Of a stretch of DNA of 17,882 bases, positions 7,611-15,646 are shown in pieces; position 1 is the first letter of the stretch, and each line of letters starts with the position of its first letter. Made by a program: the position numbers and the translations under genes. The stretch is from the NCBI GenBank assembly GCA_002433485.1, contig DJIF01000095.1, positions 1 through 17,882 of the forward strand, given 5' to 3'. Origin of the DNA: Deltaproteobacteria bacterium UBA6601 (GTDB lineage Bacteria > Myxococcota_A > UBA796 > UBA9615). A model generated the notes under the pieces. It made no database searches, was not told where the DNA came from, and was given only the letters and a program-made list of their open reading frames with translations.

Positions 7611-8921
7611 ATGGTACGAAATCTGGTTCAGCGCGGCGTCGGTGGGTTCTGTCTTCTGGTGGGTATGATGCTCTTGATCGGACCTGCGCTGGCGGCCTGT
7701 CCGGCCGACATCCCCATCATCGACCACCTCACCTGCTCCAACGTGCTGACCTCTTCGGTCGACCACACCCAGCCGACCCGCCTTGGCGGGGAGTGCGCTC
7801 TGGGTGAGTGCTACAGCTGTGGAGCGCCTCATGATGAGCAGGAGCAGGAGGCTCCCGAGGCGGTCTACACCTTCCGCTGCCAGGCCAGTGGTAACGCCTA
7901 CCTCACAGTCACCGACATGCCCTGCGATCTGGACATCTATGTGCTTGATGCGAGCTGTGATCCCTACGATGGTTGTGTCGCTGGGTCCACTGCTCCAGAC
8001 ACCGACGACTCGGTGAGCTTTCAGTGCACGGCAGGCCAGACCTACTACGTGGTCATTGAGGCTTACGGAACAGCCCACCTGCCGATCTCGAGCAATCCTT
8101 GCACCGATACAGGTGATGAGAACGGCACGGTCTACAGCCCCAGCTATACCCTTCAGTTTGACCTAAGTCAGAGCTCAGGATGCAACGAGGACTGTGACGA
8201 TGGCCTCGATAACGATCTGGACGGTCTCTCTGACTGCCAGGATCCCGACTGCGGCATTGATGAGGTCTGCTGTGACCTCGACGGTGATGGCGTTTTTGGT
8301 GCGCAGTGTCCGGGTGGGACCGATTGCAATGACGACCCCGCTGCCGAGGGTGCTGCTATTCAGCCCGGAGCCGCTGAACTCTGCGATGGTCTGGACAACG
8401 ACTGCAATGAGCAGATCGACGACATCGATGCCGACGGTGATGGCTTCATCGCAGAGAGCTGTGGCGGTGATGATTGCGACGACAGTAAGGCGACAGTCTA
8501 TCCGGGTGCACCTGAAGACGGTGGCCTTGTTGAGGGCTACGACAACGTTGATAACGACTGTGATGGTGACGTTGATGAGGGCACTGAAAACTTCGACGAT
8601 GACGGTGATGGCTACAGCGAGACTCAGGGTGACTGCGATGATGCCAACCCTGAGATTCATCCAGGCGCTGTTGAGGTTCCAGGCAACCAGATTGATGACG
8701 ACTGTGACGGGGACGACCAGCCCATTGCCGGTGATGATAATGACGCGGGTGACAACGGTGACGCCGGTGCGGCTGATTCGCCGGGCCCGGTTGCGCCGGC
8801 CAACCTTGGCTGCGACTGCAGCCTGATTGCTGCGGGAGAGCGCTCTGCTGTGCCCGCGCCGCTGTTGTTGCTTGCCGCCCTTGGACTGTTCGTAAGGGCG
8901 CGTCGCCGAACCTCGCTATAA
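7611..8921 (+). CDS. Secreted MopE-repeat protein with PPC-like domain and MYXO-CTERM-like tail
   Basis: A 436-residue exported protein. The ATG at 7611 is chosen over the open frame beginning at 7491 because GGGAG at 7597-7601 precedes it and a signal peptide begins there (hydrophobic core 12-27, likely cleavage after ALA near residue 28). Residues 30-190 hold a cysteine-rich beta domain resembling bacterial pre-peptidase C-terminal (PPC) domains. A CNEDCDDGLDNDLDGLSDCQDPDC block (191-214) follows, written here in family style. Three MopE-type putative metal-binding repeats come next (about 222-269, 272-325 and 328-370), each with DxDGDG, DCxD, a PGA-type turn, and DNDC or DDDC. An acidic Gly/Asp linker leads to GCDCS (Cys401, Cys403), a hydrophobic stretch (416-428) and a basic end RARRR, the layout of MYXO-CTERM sorting signals. 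It likely binds Ca or Cu and is surface-anchored after processing. Role unknown. Confidence 0.85.
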   Translation: MVRNLVQRGVGGFCLLVGMMLLIGPALAACPADIPIIDHLTCSNVLTSSVDHTQPTRLGGECALGECYSCGAPHDEQEQEAPEAVYTFRCQASGNAYLTVTDMPCDLDIYVLDASCDPYDGCVAGSTAPDTDDSVSFQCTAGQTYYVVIEAYGTAHLPISSNPCTDTGDENGTVYSPSYTLQFDLSQSSGCNEDCDDGLDNDLDGLSDCQDPDCGIDEVCCDLDGDGVFGAQCPGGTDCNDDPAAEGAAIQPGAAELCDGLDNDCNEQIDDIDADGDGFIAESCGGDDCDDSKATVYPGAPEDGGLVEGYDNVDNDCDGDVDEGTENFDDDGDGYSETQGDCDDANPEIHPGAVEVPGNQIDDDCDGDDQPIAGDDNDAGDNGDAGAADSPGPVAPANLGCDCSLIAAGERSAVPAPLLLLAALGLFVRARRRTSL

Positions 8922-8936
8922 GCCTGAGTCTCGACG

Positions 8937-9965
8937 ATGCGGGTTCTATCGTCGTTGCTTTGTCTCAGCCTGGCGCTCAGCCTGACGCTGTCCTGTTATC
9001 AACCTGGCACCCCTGGCGGGAGCGGGGCTGGAGGTGGAACCTGGCCGGGTGCCGATGACGATGACTCCAGTCCGGTCGATGACGACGACACAAGTCCCGC
9101 TCCTGATGACGATGACTCAGCGCTGCCGATGGATGACGACGACGATGACTCGGCTTTGCTTGGCGATGATGACGACAGCGCGGCTGAGTCGATAACTCTG
9201 GCTCCTCCCTCCGCCTGTCCCTGCGGCTTTGGCCAGATCTGCGTAGCGGGTTTCTGCCAGTTCGTCACCACCTTCGCTGTGGGCCTCCTGGAAGCAGCTA
9301 ACAGCGGTGATGCTGAGATCCCCTCGGCCATGGCCTGTTTCTGGAATCCGGCGTACATCGGCTCAGTGGTGGTCAATGAGGACAACTGTCAGGTCCGGGT
9401 CCTGCCGACTCAGGAGCCGCCTGAGGCGCTGCTTGAGCAGCATGGCGGCACGGTAACCGTCAGTGGTGGGCAGACGGACCCGTTGGCTTTTACCCACTCA
9501 GGGCCATCTGGCTGTATGGCCAGCAACACCACCGCCGGCGTCACTGATCTCTTTGAGCAGGGCGATGTACTGGAGTTTGTTGGTAGCGGTGGGGTCAACC
9601 TGCCAGCCTTTTCAGTCACCCTGGTTGCGCCCGGTCCCATTCAGGGCTCGCCAGGCTCGGTAACACCGGGCAATCCGGTTACTGTTGCCTGGAATGGTAG
9701 TGGTGCTGATTTTGTCGAGGTGACTCTGGCCACGGAAGACAGCGACAGCGGCTACGCCTATGCGGCCAGTTGTCGATTTTCCGATAGCGGCGCAGCGAGC
9801 TTTCCGGCCGAGATAACCGCCTTTCTTCCTGAGCAGCATCAGGGCTTTGAGGTAGCCATCGCTCGCAGTGAGGTCGAGCACCTTGAGTATCCTGACCTAG
9901 GTCTGGTGATTGAGGTGGTGGCGCAGACCTCGTGGACCTCTGAGGTGGGGGGCGAGGGGCTGTGA
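8937..9965 (+). CDS. DDDDS-linker lipoprotein, unknown function
   Basis: A 342-residue protein beginning 15 bp after the MopE-protein stop, probably co-transcribed with it. Residues 1-20 form a lipoprotein-type signal (LTLSC, Cys20; the lipobox is slightly atypical). Residues 40-81 are an acidic linker with five Asp runs (40-43, 48-51, 57-60, 66-71, 77-80), most followed by Ser. A compact cysteine motif CPCGFGQICVAGFC lies at 94-107. The rest (110-342) is a predicted beta-rich extracellular region: a Gly-rich part with paired cysteines, then a PGSVTPGNPVTVAW segment (about 239-252) typical of the start of an Ig-like or fibronectin-like sandwich. No enzyme motif is seen. No clear Shine-Dalgarno site precedes the start. 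The linker type is shared with the protein at 1-473. I do not recognise a named family. Confidence 0.72.
   Translation: MRVLSSLLCLSLALSLTLSCYQPGTPGGSGAGGGTWPGADDDDSSPVDDDDTSPAPDDDDSALPMDDDDDDSALLGDDDDSAAESITLAPPSACPCGFGQICVAGFCQFVTTFAVGLLEAANSGDAEIPSAMACFWNPAYIGSVVVNEDNCQVRVLPTQEPPEALLEQHGGTVTVSGGQTDPLAFTHSGPSGCMASNTTAGVTDLFEQGDVLEFVGSGGVNLPAFSVTLVAPGPIQGSPGSVTPGNPVTVAWNGSGADFVEVTLATEDSDSGYAYAASCRFSDSGAASFPAEITAFLPEQHQGFEVAIARSEVEHLEYPDLGLVIEVVAQTSWTSEVGGEGL
9054..9179 (+). repeat. Asp-tetrad (DDDDS) coding repeat region
   Basis: Five Asp runs of four to six residues, usually ending in Ser, separated by four to five variable residues (SPV, SPAP, ALPM, ALLG). The spacing is irregular, unlike the exact 21-bp units at 3-107, but the same motif is built, which suggests a shared functional linker, not a simple DNA duplication. 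Confidence 0.8.
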
Positions 9966-9974
9966 TCCAGACTG

Positions 9975-10002
9975 TTGGACGCTGGAAGCGACCGACTATA
10001 AG
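9975..10002 (+). promoter_or_regulatory. Possible sigma70-type promoter of the MenH-like gene
   Basis: TTGGAC (9975-9980), 16-bp spacer, TATAAG (9997-10002), located just after the preceding stop and 18 bp before the start at 10021. The -10 is good (5 of 6) and the -35 weak. If real, the transcript leader would be only a few bases plus the GAGGAG site. Confidence 0.3.
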
Positions 10003-10020
10003 CCTGCGAGGAGTCGATCA

Positions 10021-10860
10021 ATGAGCAGCGCCGTGCAGGAGCCATGGACTGTTCGGCTGAGTCGGGCTCCATGTCGGTTGCATCAGTTTGGCGCTGGTAC
10101 GCCCCGCATCCTGGCATTGCACGGTTTTTCTGGCAGCGGCGCCGACTTTGAGGGCCTGGCGCAGGTCAAGGACCTGAGCCTCTGCTGTCCAGACTTGCCG
10201 GGTCATGGACTTAGCCCGGTGCTGCCGATGGCGAGTTCTCAGTGGCTCGGTGGGATGGAACTTTGCGTTGAGCATCTGGCCGAGCTGGTCGCTGCTGAGT
10301 TTGTCGCTCGGCCCTTGCTGCTGGGCTATTCAATGGGCGGTCGCCTGGCGCTGTCTGCTGCCCTGCGCTACCCGGACTTGTTCTCCAGTCTCGTGCTCAT
10401 TGGAGCCTCGCCAGGCCTACAGGACGATTCCGAGCGGAACGAGCGCCGGGTCCTGGATGAGCAGCGCGCCAGTAGCATGGAACAGGATGGCCTGGACGCC
10501 TTTATGGCGGCCTGGGAGCAGCTTCCTTTGTTGCGTTCGCAGCGGCGCATGGAGCCAGAACTTTGGGCGCGCTTCTCGGCGCGACGCAGGACCGCTGATG
10601 TGAGCGGTCTGGCCTGGAGCCTGCGGGCCATGGGGACTGGCTCGATGCCCCCCCTGTGGGAGCAGTTACCCCAGCTGCAGCTGCCGGTCTTGCTGATCGC
10701 AGGGGCTGAAGATCAGCGCTATCTGAAGCTGGCAGAGCAGATGTCTCGCAGGCTGCCCAGCGCTCGCTGTGAATTCATTCAGGGCTGCGGCCACAGCCCG
10801 CACCTGGAGCGACCGGAGTCGGTTGCGAGCTTGCTCGAGCAGCTGCTTGCCTGTCTGTAA
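10021..10860 (+). CDS. menH: Alpha/beta hydrolase, MenH-like (SHCHC synthase)
   Basis: A 279-residue alpha/beta hydrolase. The start at 10021 is fixed by GAGGAG at 10008-10013; the frame is open upstream to 9910 but that part overlaps the previous gene. The sequence follows the MenH pattern: LALHGFSGSGADF (31-43), DLPGHG (58-63), the nucleophile elbow GYSMGGR (Ser104, Arg108), GASPGLQDDSERNERR (128-143), AGAEDQRY (227-234, Asp231) and GHSPHLERP (257-265, His258). MenH removes pyruvate from SEPHCHC to give 2-succinyl-6-hydroxy-2,4-cyclohexadiene-1-carboxylate in cytosolic menaquinone synthesis. No other men gene is in the window, so the assignment rests on motifs alone and a different small-molecule hydrolase remains possible. 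Confidence 0.72.
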   Translation: MSSAVQEPWTVRLSRAPCRLHQFGAGTPRILALHGFSGSGADFEGLAQVKDLSLCCPDLPGHGLSPVLPMASSQWLGGMELCVEHLAELVAAEFVARPLLLGYSMGGRLALSAALRYPDLFSSLVLIGASPGLQDDSERNERRVLDEQRASSMEQDGLDAFMAAWEQLPLLRSQRRMEPELWARFSARRRTADVSGLAWSLRAMGTGSMPPLWEQLPQLQLPVLLIAGAEDQRYLKLAEQMSRRLPSARCEFIQGCGHSPHLERPESVASLLEQLLACL

Positions 10861-11094
10861 GGGTTGCCTGTGCAGGCTGTGCCGCCATTACCAGTACCGA
10901 CTTTTATCCTGGCCGCCACTCTTAGTCAGAACTCCTGTAGGGCGGGGAGGTCTGAAAGTCTTGCTCACTATGTTGACGCTTCCTACATTTAAGCTGCCCC
11001 GCAGGTCCATCTAGAGCATTGACAGCTACCGGGTTGACGGCTATTGAGGGTGCGCTTTCTATGGTTTGCTGAAAGCAAGATCTTGATTCATTAC
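10861..11094 (+). other. Intergenic region upstream of the glycan cluster
   Basis: No gene is supported in these 234 bp. A short inverted repeat GCCTG/CAGGC (10866-10870 and 10873-10877) follows the MenH stop but lacks a T-run, so it is at best a weak termination signal. TTGACG at 10973, TTGACA at 11019 and TTGACG at 11034 are three TTGAC-type elements; the last two belong to an imperfect 15-bp tandem repeat. GAGGG at 11046-11050 precedes an ATG at 11061 that opens a three-codon frame (Met-Val-Cys-stop). Confidence 0.55.
11019..11047 (+). promoter_or_regulatory. Possible promoter and tandem repeat ahead of the glycan cluster
   Basis: A perfect -35 TTGACA (11019-11024), a 17-bp spacer and a weak -10 TATTGA (11042-11047). 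The same stretch is an imperfect direct repeat: TTGACAGCTACCGGG (11019-11033) and TTGACGGCTATTGAG (11034-11048) match at 11 of 15 positions, so it may be a regulator site overlapping the promoter. Confidence 0.35.
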
Positions 11095-12189
11095 ATGGGC
11101 CTTGGCTCGGATTCGGTTGAAAACACTGTGAGTGAAAAACCAGCAAGTGCATTGGTAACGGGTGGCGCTGGCTTTCTTGGCCGGCACGTAGCGCGTGCCC
11201 TTGAGTTCAGCGGCGCCAAGGTCACTGTGGTAGACGATCTGTCCTGCCGAAATTCGACCTTTGATGCACCGGAGCTGCAGTCTCCAGGCATCACTCTCAT
11301 TGAGGGCTCTACCCTTGATGCGGGTCTGATGGAAGAGTTGGTCGCCCAGCACCAGACCATCGTTCACTTCGCTAGCATCGTTGGGGTTGAGAAGACCATC
11401 TCTGAGCCGGTGATCACCGTTGAGAATCTCGAGGGCACTCTCAACATCACCCGTCACCTGACGTCCAGCCACAATGTGCTTTTCTCGTCTTCGGCTGATG
11501 TGTACGGTGTCCACTCGCACATCCATGACGGTCCCATGGGCGAGGATGACCTGCAGGTCTTCGAGCACTCGGCCATCAACCGTTGGGTCTATCCCAAGGT
11601 TAAGTCCCTGGAAGAGAATCTGGTGGCCAACTCGCCGGCCAGTAGCGCCATCGTTCGCGTGTTCAACAGCTATGGGCCGGGCATGGATTTCCCTCATGGC
11701 AAACGGGTGGTCCCGCAGTTCATTGACCGCTTGCGTCACAATCAGCCGCTGCAGATCTCGGGCAACGGCCGCCAGCTTCGGAGCCTGTGTTACTACGAAG
11801 ACACGGTCAGAGGCTGTCTGGAGGCCCTTGAGCACGTTAGCAGTGGTGCCAATGGCAGCGTTCTGACCGTCAATATTGGCTCTGACCACGCTGTTGAGGT
11901 GGTGGAGATTGCTCAAGAGCTGGTCCGCCATGCAGTGGACTTGGGCTTGGTGAGCAACCCGCCGCCGCTGGAGTTCGGTGCCCGACTCTACAGCCAGGAC
12001 TTCGATGACAGCTGGAGCCGCACCCCTGATCTGGGGCGGGCCAAAGCGGTCTTGGGGTTCTCTCCGCGGGTCGGCCTCGATGATGGCCTACGCCGAACCC
12101 TTCTGTACTATCGGGAGGCCTTTGGCCCCGCCGCAGGTAGCTACACTGCAGCCAACCTGCAGCCAGAACCCGTCGTCCGCGCTCTTTGA
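11095..12189 (+). CDS. Extended-SDR nucleotide-sugar epimerase/dehydratase
   Basis: A 364-residue NAD-dependent epimerase/dehydratase family protein from the ATG at 11095. The frame is open from TTG 11044, and GTG 11128 is another possible start; none has a good ribosome-binding site. The Rossmann motif TGGAGFLG lies at 22-29 and the adenine-ribose acidic pair VVDDLS at 45-50. HFAS (91-94) and SSSADVYG (131-138) follow, then the catalytic YPKVK (Tyr166, Lys170), FNSYGPGMDFP and RSLCYYEDTVRG in the substrate domain. The family converts nucleotide sugars in the cytosol: UDP-glucose 4-epimerase, UDP-glucuronate decarboxylase and NDP-sugar 4,6-dehydratase all share this layout. The exact reaction is not readable. 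As the first gene of the glycan cluster it probably supplies the activated sugar. Confidence 0.83.
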   Translation: MGLGSDSVENTVSEKPASALVTGGAGFLGRHVARALEFSGAKVTVVDDLSCRNSTFDAPELQSPGITLIEGSTLDAGLMEELVAQHQTIVHFASIVGVEKTISEPVITVENLEGTLNITRHLTSSHNVLFSSSADVYGVHSHIHDGPMGEDDLQVFEHSAINRWVYPKVKSLEENLVANSPASSAIVRVFNSYGPGMDFPHGKRVVPQFIDRLRHNQPLQISGNGRQLRSLCYYEDTVRGCLEALEHVSSGANGSVLTVNIGSDHAVEVVEIAQELVRHAVDLGLVSNPPPLEFGARLYSQDFDDSWSRTPDLGRAKAVLGFSPRVGLDDGLRRTLLYYREAFGPAAGSYTAANLQPEPVVRAL

Positions 12190-12251
12190 GCCCAGCCCCG
12201 CGCGGCGTGATCGGACCTGTGGCTCGCGGTTGCTGAGGGCAGCGCGACTCC

Positions 12252-13493
12252 ATGAAAGTCCTCCTCGTCTCCCAGTACTATCCACCAGAGACGGGCGGCC
12301 CGCCCAATAGAGCGCTATCTCTTGCTCGAGGTCTGGCGCTTCGCGGTCATGAAGTCACTGTGGTTGCCGAAAAGCCAAGCCACCCCGAGGGCGTCATTTA
12401 CCCGGGTTACGGCGGCCTCGGGATTCAGGTCTCTAAGGACGACGGTGTACGGGTGCTGCACACCTGGGTCTGGGCATCGCCGGACAAGCGGCCTCACGTC
12501 CGGATTCTGAACCATCTCTCATTCATGATATCGGGACTCGTGGCCAGCAGTCGGGCCGGCTCTGCCGATGTGGTGCTGGTCACTTCACCACCTTTATTTG
12601 CCGCTGTTACCGGGCTGGTGGCAGCACGCACTAGGAAGGCTGCCTTGGTGCTGGATATCCGCGATCTTTGGCCTGAATTGGCGATCAGCCTTGGGCAGTT
12701 GAACTCAAAGCCTCTGCGCGCAGCTGCACGCTGGCTTGAGCGGGGACTGTACCGCTCCGCTGATGCGGTGACTGCGGTGACAGAACGTTTCTGTGCCGAG
12801 ATCCGCGGCCATACCGGGGCGACCACTCCGGTGGTGCTGGTGCGCAACGGGACCGTCCCGGAGCAATTTGCCGCTGCCGACCAGCGTGAACAGCTTCGCG
12901 CTGAGCAGGGCTGCCAGGATCGATTCGTGGTTGCTTATGTCGGTAACATTGGGCTGGCGCAGGGGCTCGATCACCTCATCGATGCGGCCGAGGTCCTGGC
13001 CGGGTCAAATGCATCGGTAGAATTCTGGCTGGTGGGCACCGGTCCTGCGCGGCCAGGGCTGGAGCAAAGTGCGGTCGAGCGGGGATTGACGAACGTGCGC
13101 TTTCTGGACCGTGCCGACCAACAGCGCGCGGCCCAGCTGATGAACGCAGCAGATGCGCTGGTCGTGTCCTTGTTGCCTGGTCCTACGCTTGAGAAGTTTG
13201 TCCCTTCCAAGCTCTATGACGGACTCGCCAGTCGTCCACCGGTCCTGCTGGGGGTCGCTGGCGAAGCTGCAGAGATTCTGCATGCATCCGGGGGCGGGCT
13301 TCCCTATGAGCAAGGTAACGGTGCCGCGCTGGCCGCGGTGATCTCCGAACTGCAGGGCGATCCGCAGCGGGCTCAGGAGATGGGCAGCGCGGGGGCCGAT
13401 TATGCCCGCGCTAACCTGGCTCGGGCGGTTCAGGCCGAGCGCATGGCAGAACTCCTAGAAGCCCTTGCCGAGGGCCGTATCAGGCCCGAATAG
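12252..13493 (+). CDS. Family GT4 glycosyltransferase (WbuB-like)
   Basis: A 413-residue GT-B glycosyltransferase. The N-terminal acceptor domain begins MKVLLVSQYYPPETGGPP, typical of WbuB-type O-antigen and capsule transferases, and carries LDIRDLWPE (134-142). The C-terminal donor domain begins near 200 after VRNG (197-200), with YVGNIGLAQGLDHLIDA (229-245), VGTGP (261-265) and VPSKLYDGLASRPPVLLG (317-334). In most relatives the last motif reads SKxxE; here the acidic residue is Asp323. It would transfer one sugar from a nucleotide donor to a lipid-linked acceptor at the inner membrane face. GAGGG at 12235-12239 is the nearest ribosome-binding site, rather distant from the ATG. The 62-bp gap from the epimerase gene shows no terminator. 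Confidence 0.87.
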   Translation: MKVLLVSQYYPPETGGPPNRALSLARGLALRGHEVTVVAEKPSHPEGVIYPGYGGLGIQVSKDDGVRVLHTWVWASPDKRPHVRILNHLSFMISGLVASSRAGSADVVLVTSPPLFAAVTGLVAARTRKAALVLDIRDLWPELAISLGQLNSKPLRAAARWLERGLYRSADAVTAVTERFCAEIRGHTGATTPVVLVRNGTVPEQFAAADQREQLRAEQGCQDRFVVAYVGNIGLAQGLDHLIDAAEVLAGSNASVEFWLVGTGPARPGLEQSAVERGLTNVRFLDRADQQRAAQLMNAADALVVSLLPGPTLEKFVPSKLYDGLASRPPVLLGVAGEAAEILHASGGGLPYEQGNGAALAAVISELQGDPQRAQEMGSAGADYARANLARAVQAERMAELLEALAEGRIRPE

Positions 13494-13547
13494 AGGGGCT
13501 GATCGAGGACTGGCAAGCTGGGCTGAACACTGCTATTGAGGGCCGCA

Positions 13548-14324
13548 ATGAACAGCACCTTCGAGTTCAGCCGCGCCTCGTACCGAGCCATTCTGGAGCG
13601 GGCGTGTGCGTTGGACTATCGGATCTGTAACTTCCGCAGCTTCGTGCCGCCCGCGGAGCAGCCAGTGTTGCTGCTGCGCCATGATCTGGATCACTCGATC
13701 CGATCCGCGGTGGTGCTAGCCGAGATCGAAGCAGAGCTGGGTCTTCAGGCGACCTACTTCGTTCAGGTCGGTTGCGACTTCTATAATCTTTTGTCGTCAG
13801 AGAGCCGCGCGCACATTGCGCGGATCACTGAGCTGGGTCACGAGATCGGGCTGCACTACGAAGCACCGCACTACGTGGGCGCTGAGGGCAGGCAACGACT
13901 GGCAACCAGCATCGCCCTGCTGGCCGATCTCGCTGGCCACCCCATTCGGTCAGCATCGCAGCACATCCCGATCGACAATGACTTCCTCGATCTGAGCGGG
14001 TACATCGACCAGGAAGCCTACGAGGCACGCTTTACCAAGGGGGCTATGACCTACATCTCGGACTCCCTGATGCGCTGGCGTCAGGCGACTCCGCACGATC
14101 TGCTGGATTCACGCAGCTCGTTCCAGTTGTTGACTCATCCCATGAAGTGGGTTGCTGACTTCTCGGATATGGATCAGGCCTTAGCGTTTGCGCTGCACGA
14201 TGAGCAGCAGTTTCTGGCGCAGCGGAGCGCCCAGATTGCGGCCTACTACCGGGACCTGCTCAGTCGGCGCGCCGAGCTCGACGCCGCCTTTAAGGCCAGC
14301 CGGCGCCACCAGGGTGAAGCTTGA
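13548..14324 (+). CDS. Polysaccharide deacetylase-like (CE4-fold) protein
   Basis: A 258-residue protein. The ATG at 13548 is preferred over TTG 13536 because GAGGG (13538-13542) lies 5 nt upstream. The pattern is that of polysaccharide-deacetylase-like proteins in surface-glycan clusters: LLLRHDLDHSIRSA (41-54, Asp46/Asp48 candidate metal ligands), ATYFVQVG (68-75), GHEIGLHYE (97-105, His98 and His103) and QLLTHPMKW (193-201, His197). The classical TFDDG motif is replaced by RHDLD, as in this divergent subgroup. The likely role is N- or O-deacetylation of a sugar intermediate, or a related hydrolysis, in the cytosol, since there is no signal peptide. Removal of an acetyl group would expose the amine used by the downstream formyltransferase; that link is inference. 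Its stop overlaps the next ATG by one base. Confidence 0.75.
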   Translation: MNSTFEFSRASYRAILERACALDYRICNFRSFVPPAEQPVLLLRHDLDHSIRSAVVLAEIEAELGLQATYFVQVGCDFYNLLSSESRAHIARITELGHEIGLHYEAPHYVGAEGRQRLATSIALLADLAGHPIRSASQHIPIDNDFLDLSGYIDQEAYEARFTKGAMTYISDSLMRWRQATPHDLLDSRSSFQLLTHPMKWVADFSDMDQALAFALHDEQQFLAQRSAQIAAYYRDLLSRRAELDAAFKASRRHQGEA

Positions 14325-15646
14325 TGGAATCTACCGATGTCCTGGTGCTTGGTGGGGGTGCGGCAGGCCTGGCCTGCATGGCCGGGCTCAGCGAGCAGCG
14401 TGAGGCGATGTTGCTGGAACGGGAGGACCAGGTCGGTGGGCTGCTCCGCGTCTATCCGGCCGGCGACTATGTGTTCGACACTACCGTTCATGTGTTGTTT
14501 TTCCGTAACCCACAGCTCCTTGAGGCCTTACTTGGTCTGCTGCCACAGGGGGTCCATCGCTTCGAGCGGAAGAACCTCATCTGGCAAGGTGGCGTGACGA
14601 TTCCATATCCGTATCAGTTCAATGCTCACGCACTGCCCGACAAGGTTCGAGATGCCTGCATTGCTGGCTTCCTGGACAAGGCCGCGGTCAAGGGGGATCT
14701 GGATGGGGATTTTCGTGGTTGGCTGCTGAATCAGTTTGGCGCGGGTTTCTACGAGCATTTCTTCGGACCCTACAACCGCAAGCTCTACGGAGTGCCTCCT
14801 CAGCAGCTTGAGGCAGCCCCCCTGTTGTGGTTGATACCGGCTGACAATGAAGCAGCGATTCGGGAGGGAGCCACCGCGCCCCCCCAGAATCCACCGGTGA
14901 CCCATTGCTTCTACCCGCGCGGACGGCGCGGTATCCATTCTGTTGCCGCAGCGCTACAGGAACTGGCTCAAGGTCCGATTCGGTGTGGTCGTGAGGTGGT
15001 TCGCATTGAGCCTTCTCGGCGCTGTGTGACGACCGCTGATGGCCATCAGGTCAGCTATAAGCGCCTGGTAAGTTCGCTGCCGCTGCCGGTCCTGCTGGGC
15101 CTGATTGAGGGGCTGCCGCCGGCCTTGGATTCGGCCATCGAGCGACTCCGAGCCCAGTCGGTCACCATGTTGCACATTGGGGCACGCCGCAGCGGGCCTG
15201 CTCTCGCGGCTCACTGGACCTATTTTCCCGATTCTGAGCTGCCCTTTTACCGGATGACGCGGCTTGAGCAGATCACCCCCGACATGTGCCCTGTAGGTGC
15301 CTCAGCGTTGATGCTTGAGTGTCCGGGAAGTGAAGAACCGGACCGCCAGGAGGTGCTTGCTCAGCTGACGCGCATCGGCGCCCTTTGCGACCCAGGCGAC
15401 GTTGAAGAGTATCGAACACTCTTGATTCCCTATGCCTACGTGTTGTTCCTCAAGGGCTTCCGGGAGGTTGTTGCTGCGGCAATGGACTACCTTGACGAGT
15501 GTGGTATTCAAAGCACTGGGCGCTACGGTGGTTGGCAGTACCTCAACATTGAGCGGACCATCGAGTCGGGTCTCCAGGTAGCTGGTCGATTGACGCCAGC
15601 TGGGGCCGAGCCCAGCAATGCTCTGCAGCAGCTTGGAGTGAGATGA
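14324..15646 (+). CDS. FAD-dependent UDP-galactopyranose-mutase/amine-oxidase-like protein
   Basis: A 440-residue flavoprotein. The start is the ATG at 14324 (a TTG three bases earlier is also in frame), overlapping the previous stop as TGATG. The N-terminal dinucleotide-binding motif VLVLGGGAAGLA (6-17) with the acidic residue at the end of beta-2 (Glu32), followed by QVGGLLR (36-42), is the signature of the UGM / protoporphyrinogen-oxidase-like superfamily. A segment with IPYPYQFNAHALP (about 90-102) and FFGPYNRKLYGVPP (about 147-160) resembles uncharacterised oxidoreductases of O-antigen clusters. The C-terminal GGWQYLNIERTIESGLQVAG closes the FAD site. UGM itself converts UDP-Galp to UDP-Galf; this protein is related in layout but distant, so it may be a mutase, oxidase or desaturating enzyme for a sugar or lipid carrier. 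The 3' end overlaps the next gene by ATGA. Confidence 0.75.
   Translation: MESTDVLVLGGGAAGLACMAGLSEQREAMLLEREDQVGGLLRVYPAGDYVFDTTVHVLFFRNPQLLEALLGLLPQGVHRFERKNLIWQGGVTIPYPYQFNAHALPDKVRDACIAGFLDKAAVKGDLDGDFRGWLLNQFGAGFYEHFFGPYNRKLYGVPPQQLEAAPLLWLIPADNEAAIREGATAPPQNPPVTHCFYPRGRRGIHSVAAALQELAQGPIRCGREVVRIEPSRRCVTTADGHQVSYKRLVSSLPLPVLLGLIEGLPPALDSAIERLRAQSVTMLHIGARRSGPALAAHWTYFPDSELPFYRMTRLEQITPDMCPVGASALMLECPGSEEPDRQEVLAQLTRIGALCDPGDVEEYRTLLIPYAYVLFLKGFREVVAAAMDYLDECGIQSTGRYGGWQYLNIERTIESGLQVAGRLTPAGAEPSNALQQLGVR

Noticed and set aside
8175..8660. 161-codon open frame on the minus strand
   Set aside because: It is the antisense of the Asp/Gly-rich MopE repeats; GAC/GAT codons on one strand give Val/Ile-rich frames on the other. 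No family resemblance.
9910..10020. N-terminal extension of the MenH-like gene to 9910
   Set aside because: It overlaps the preceding lipoprotein and lacks family similarity; ATG 10021 has GAGGAG.
11059..11931. 290-codon open frame on the minus strand
   Set aside because: Antisense to the SDR gene with its full motif set; a consequence of high-GC codon use.
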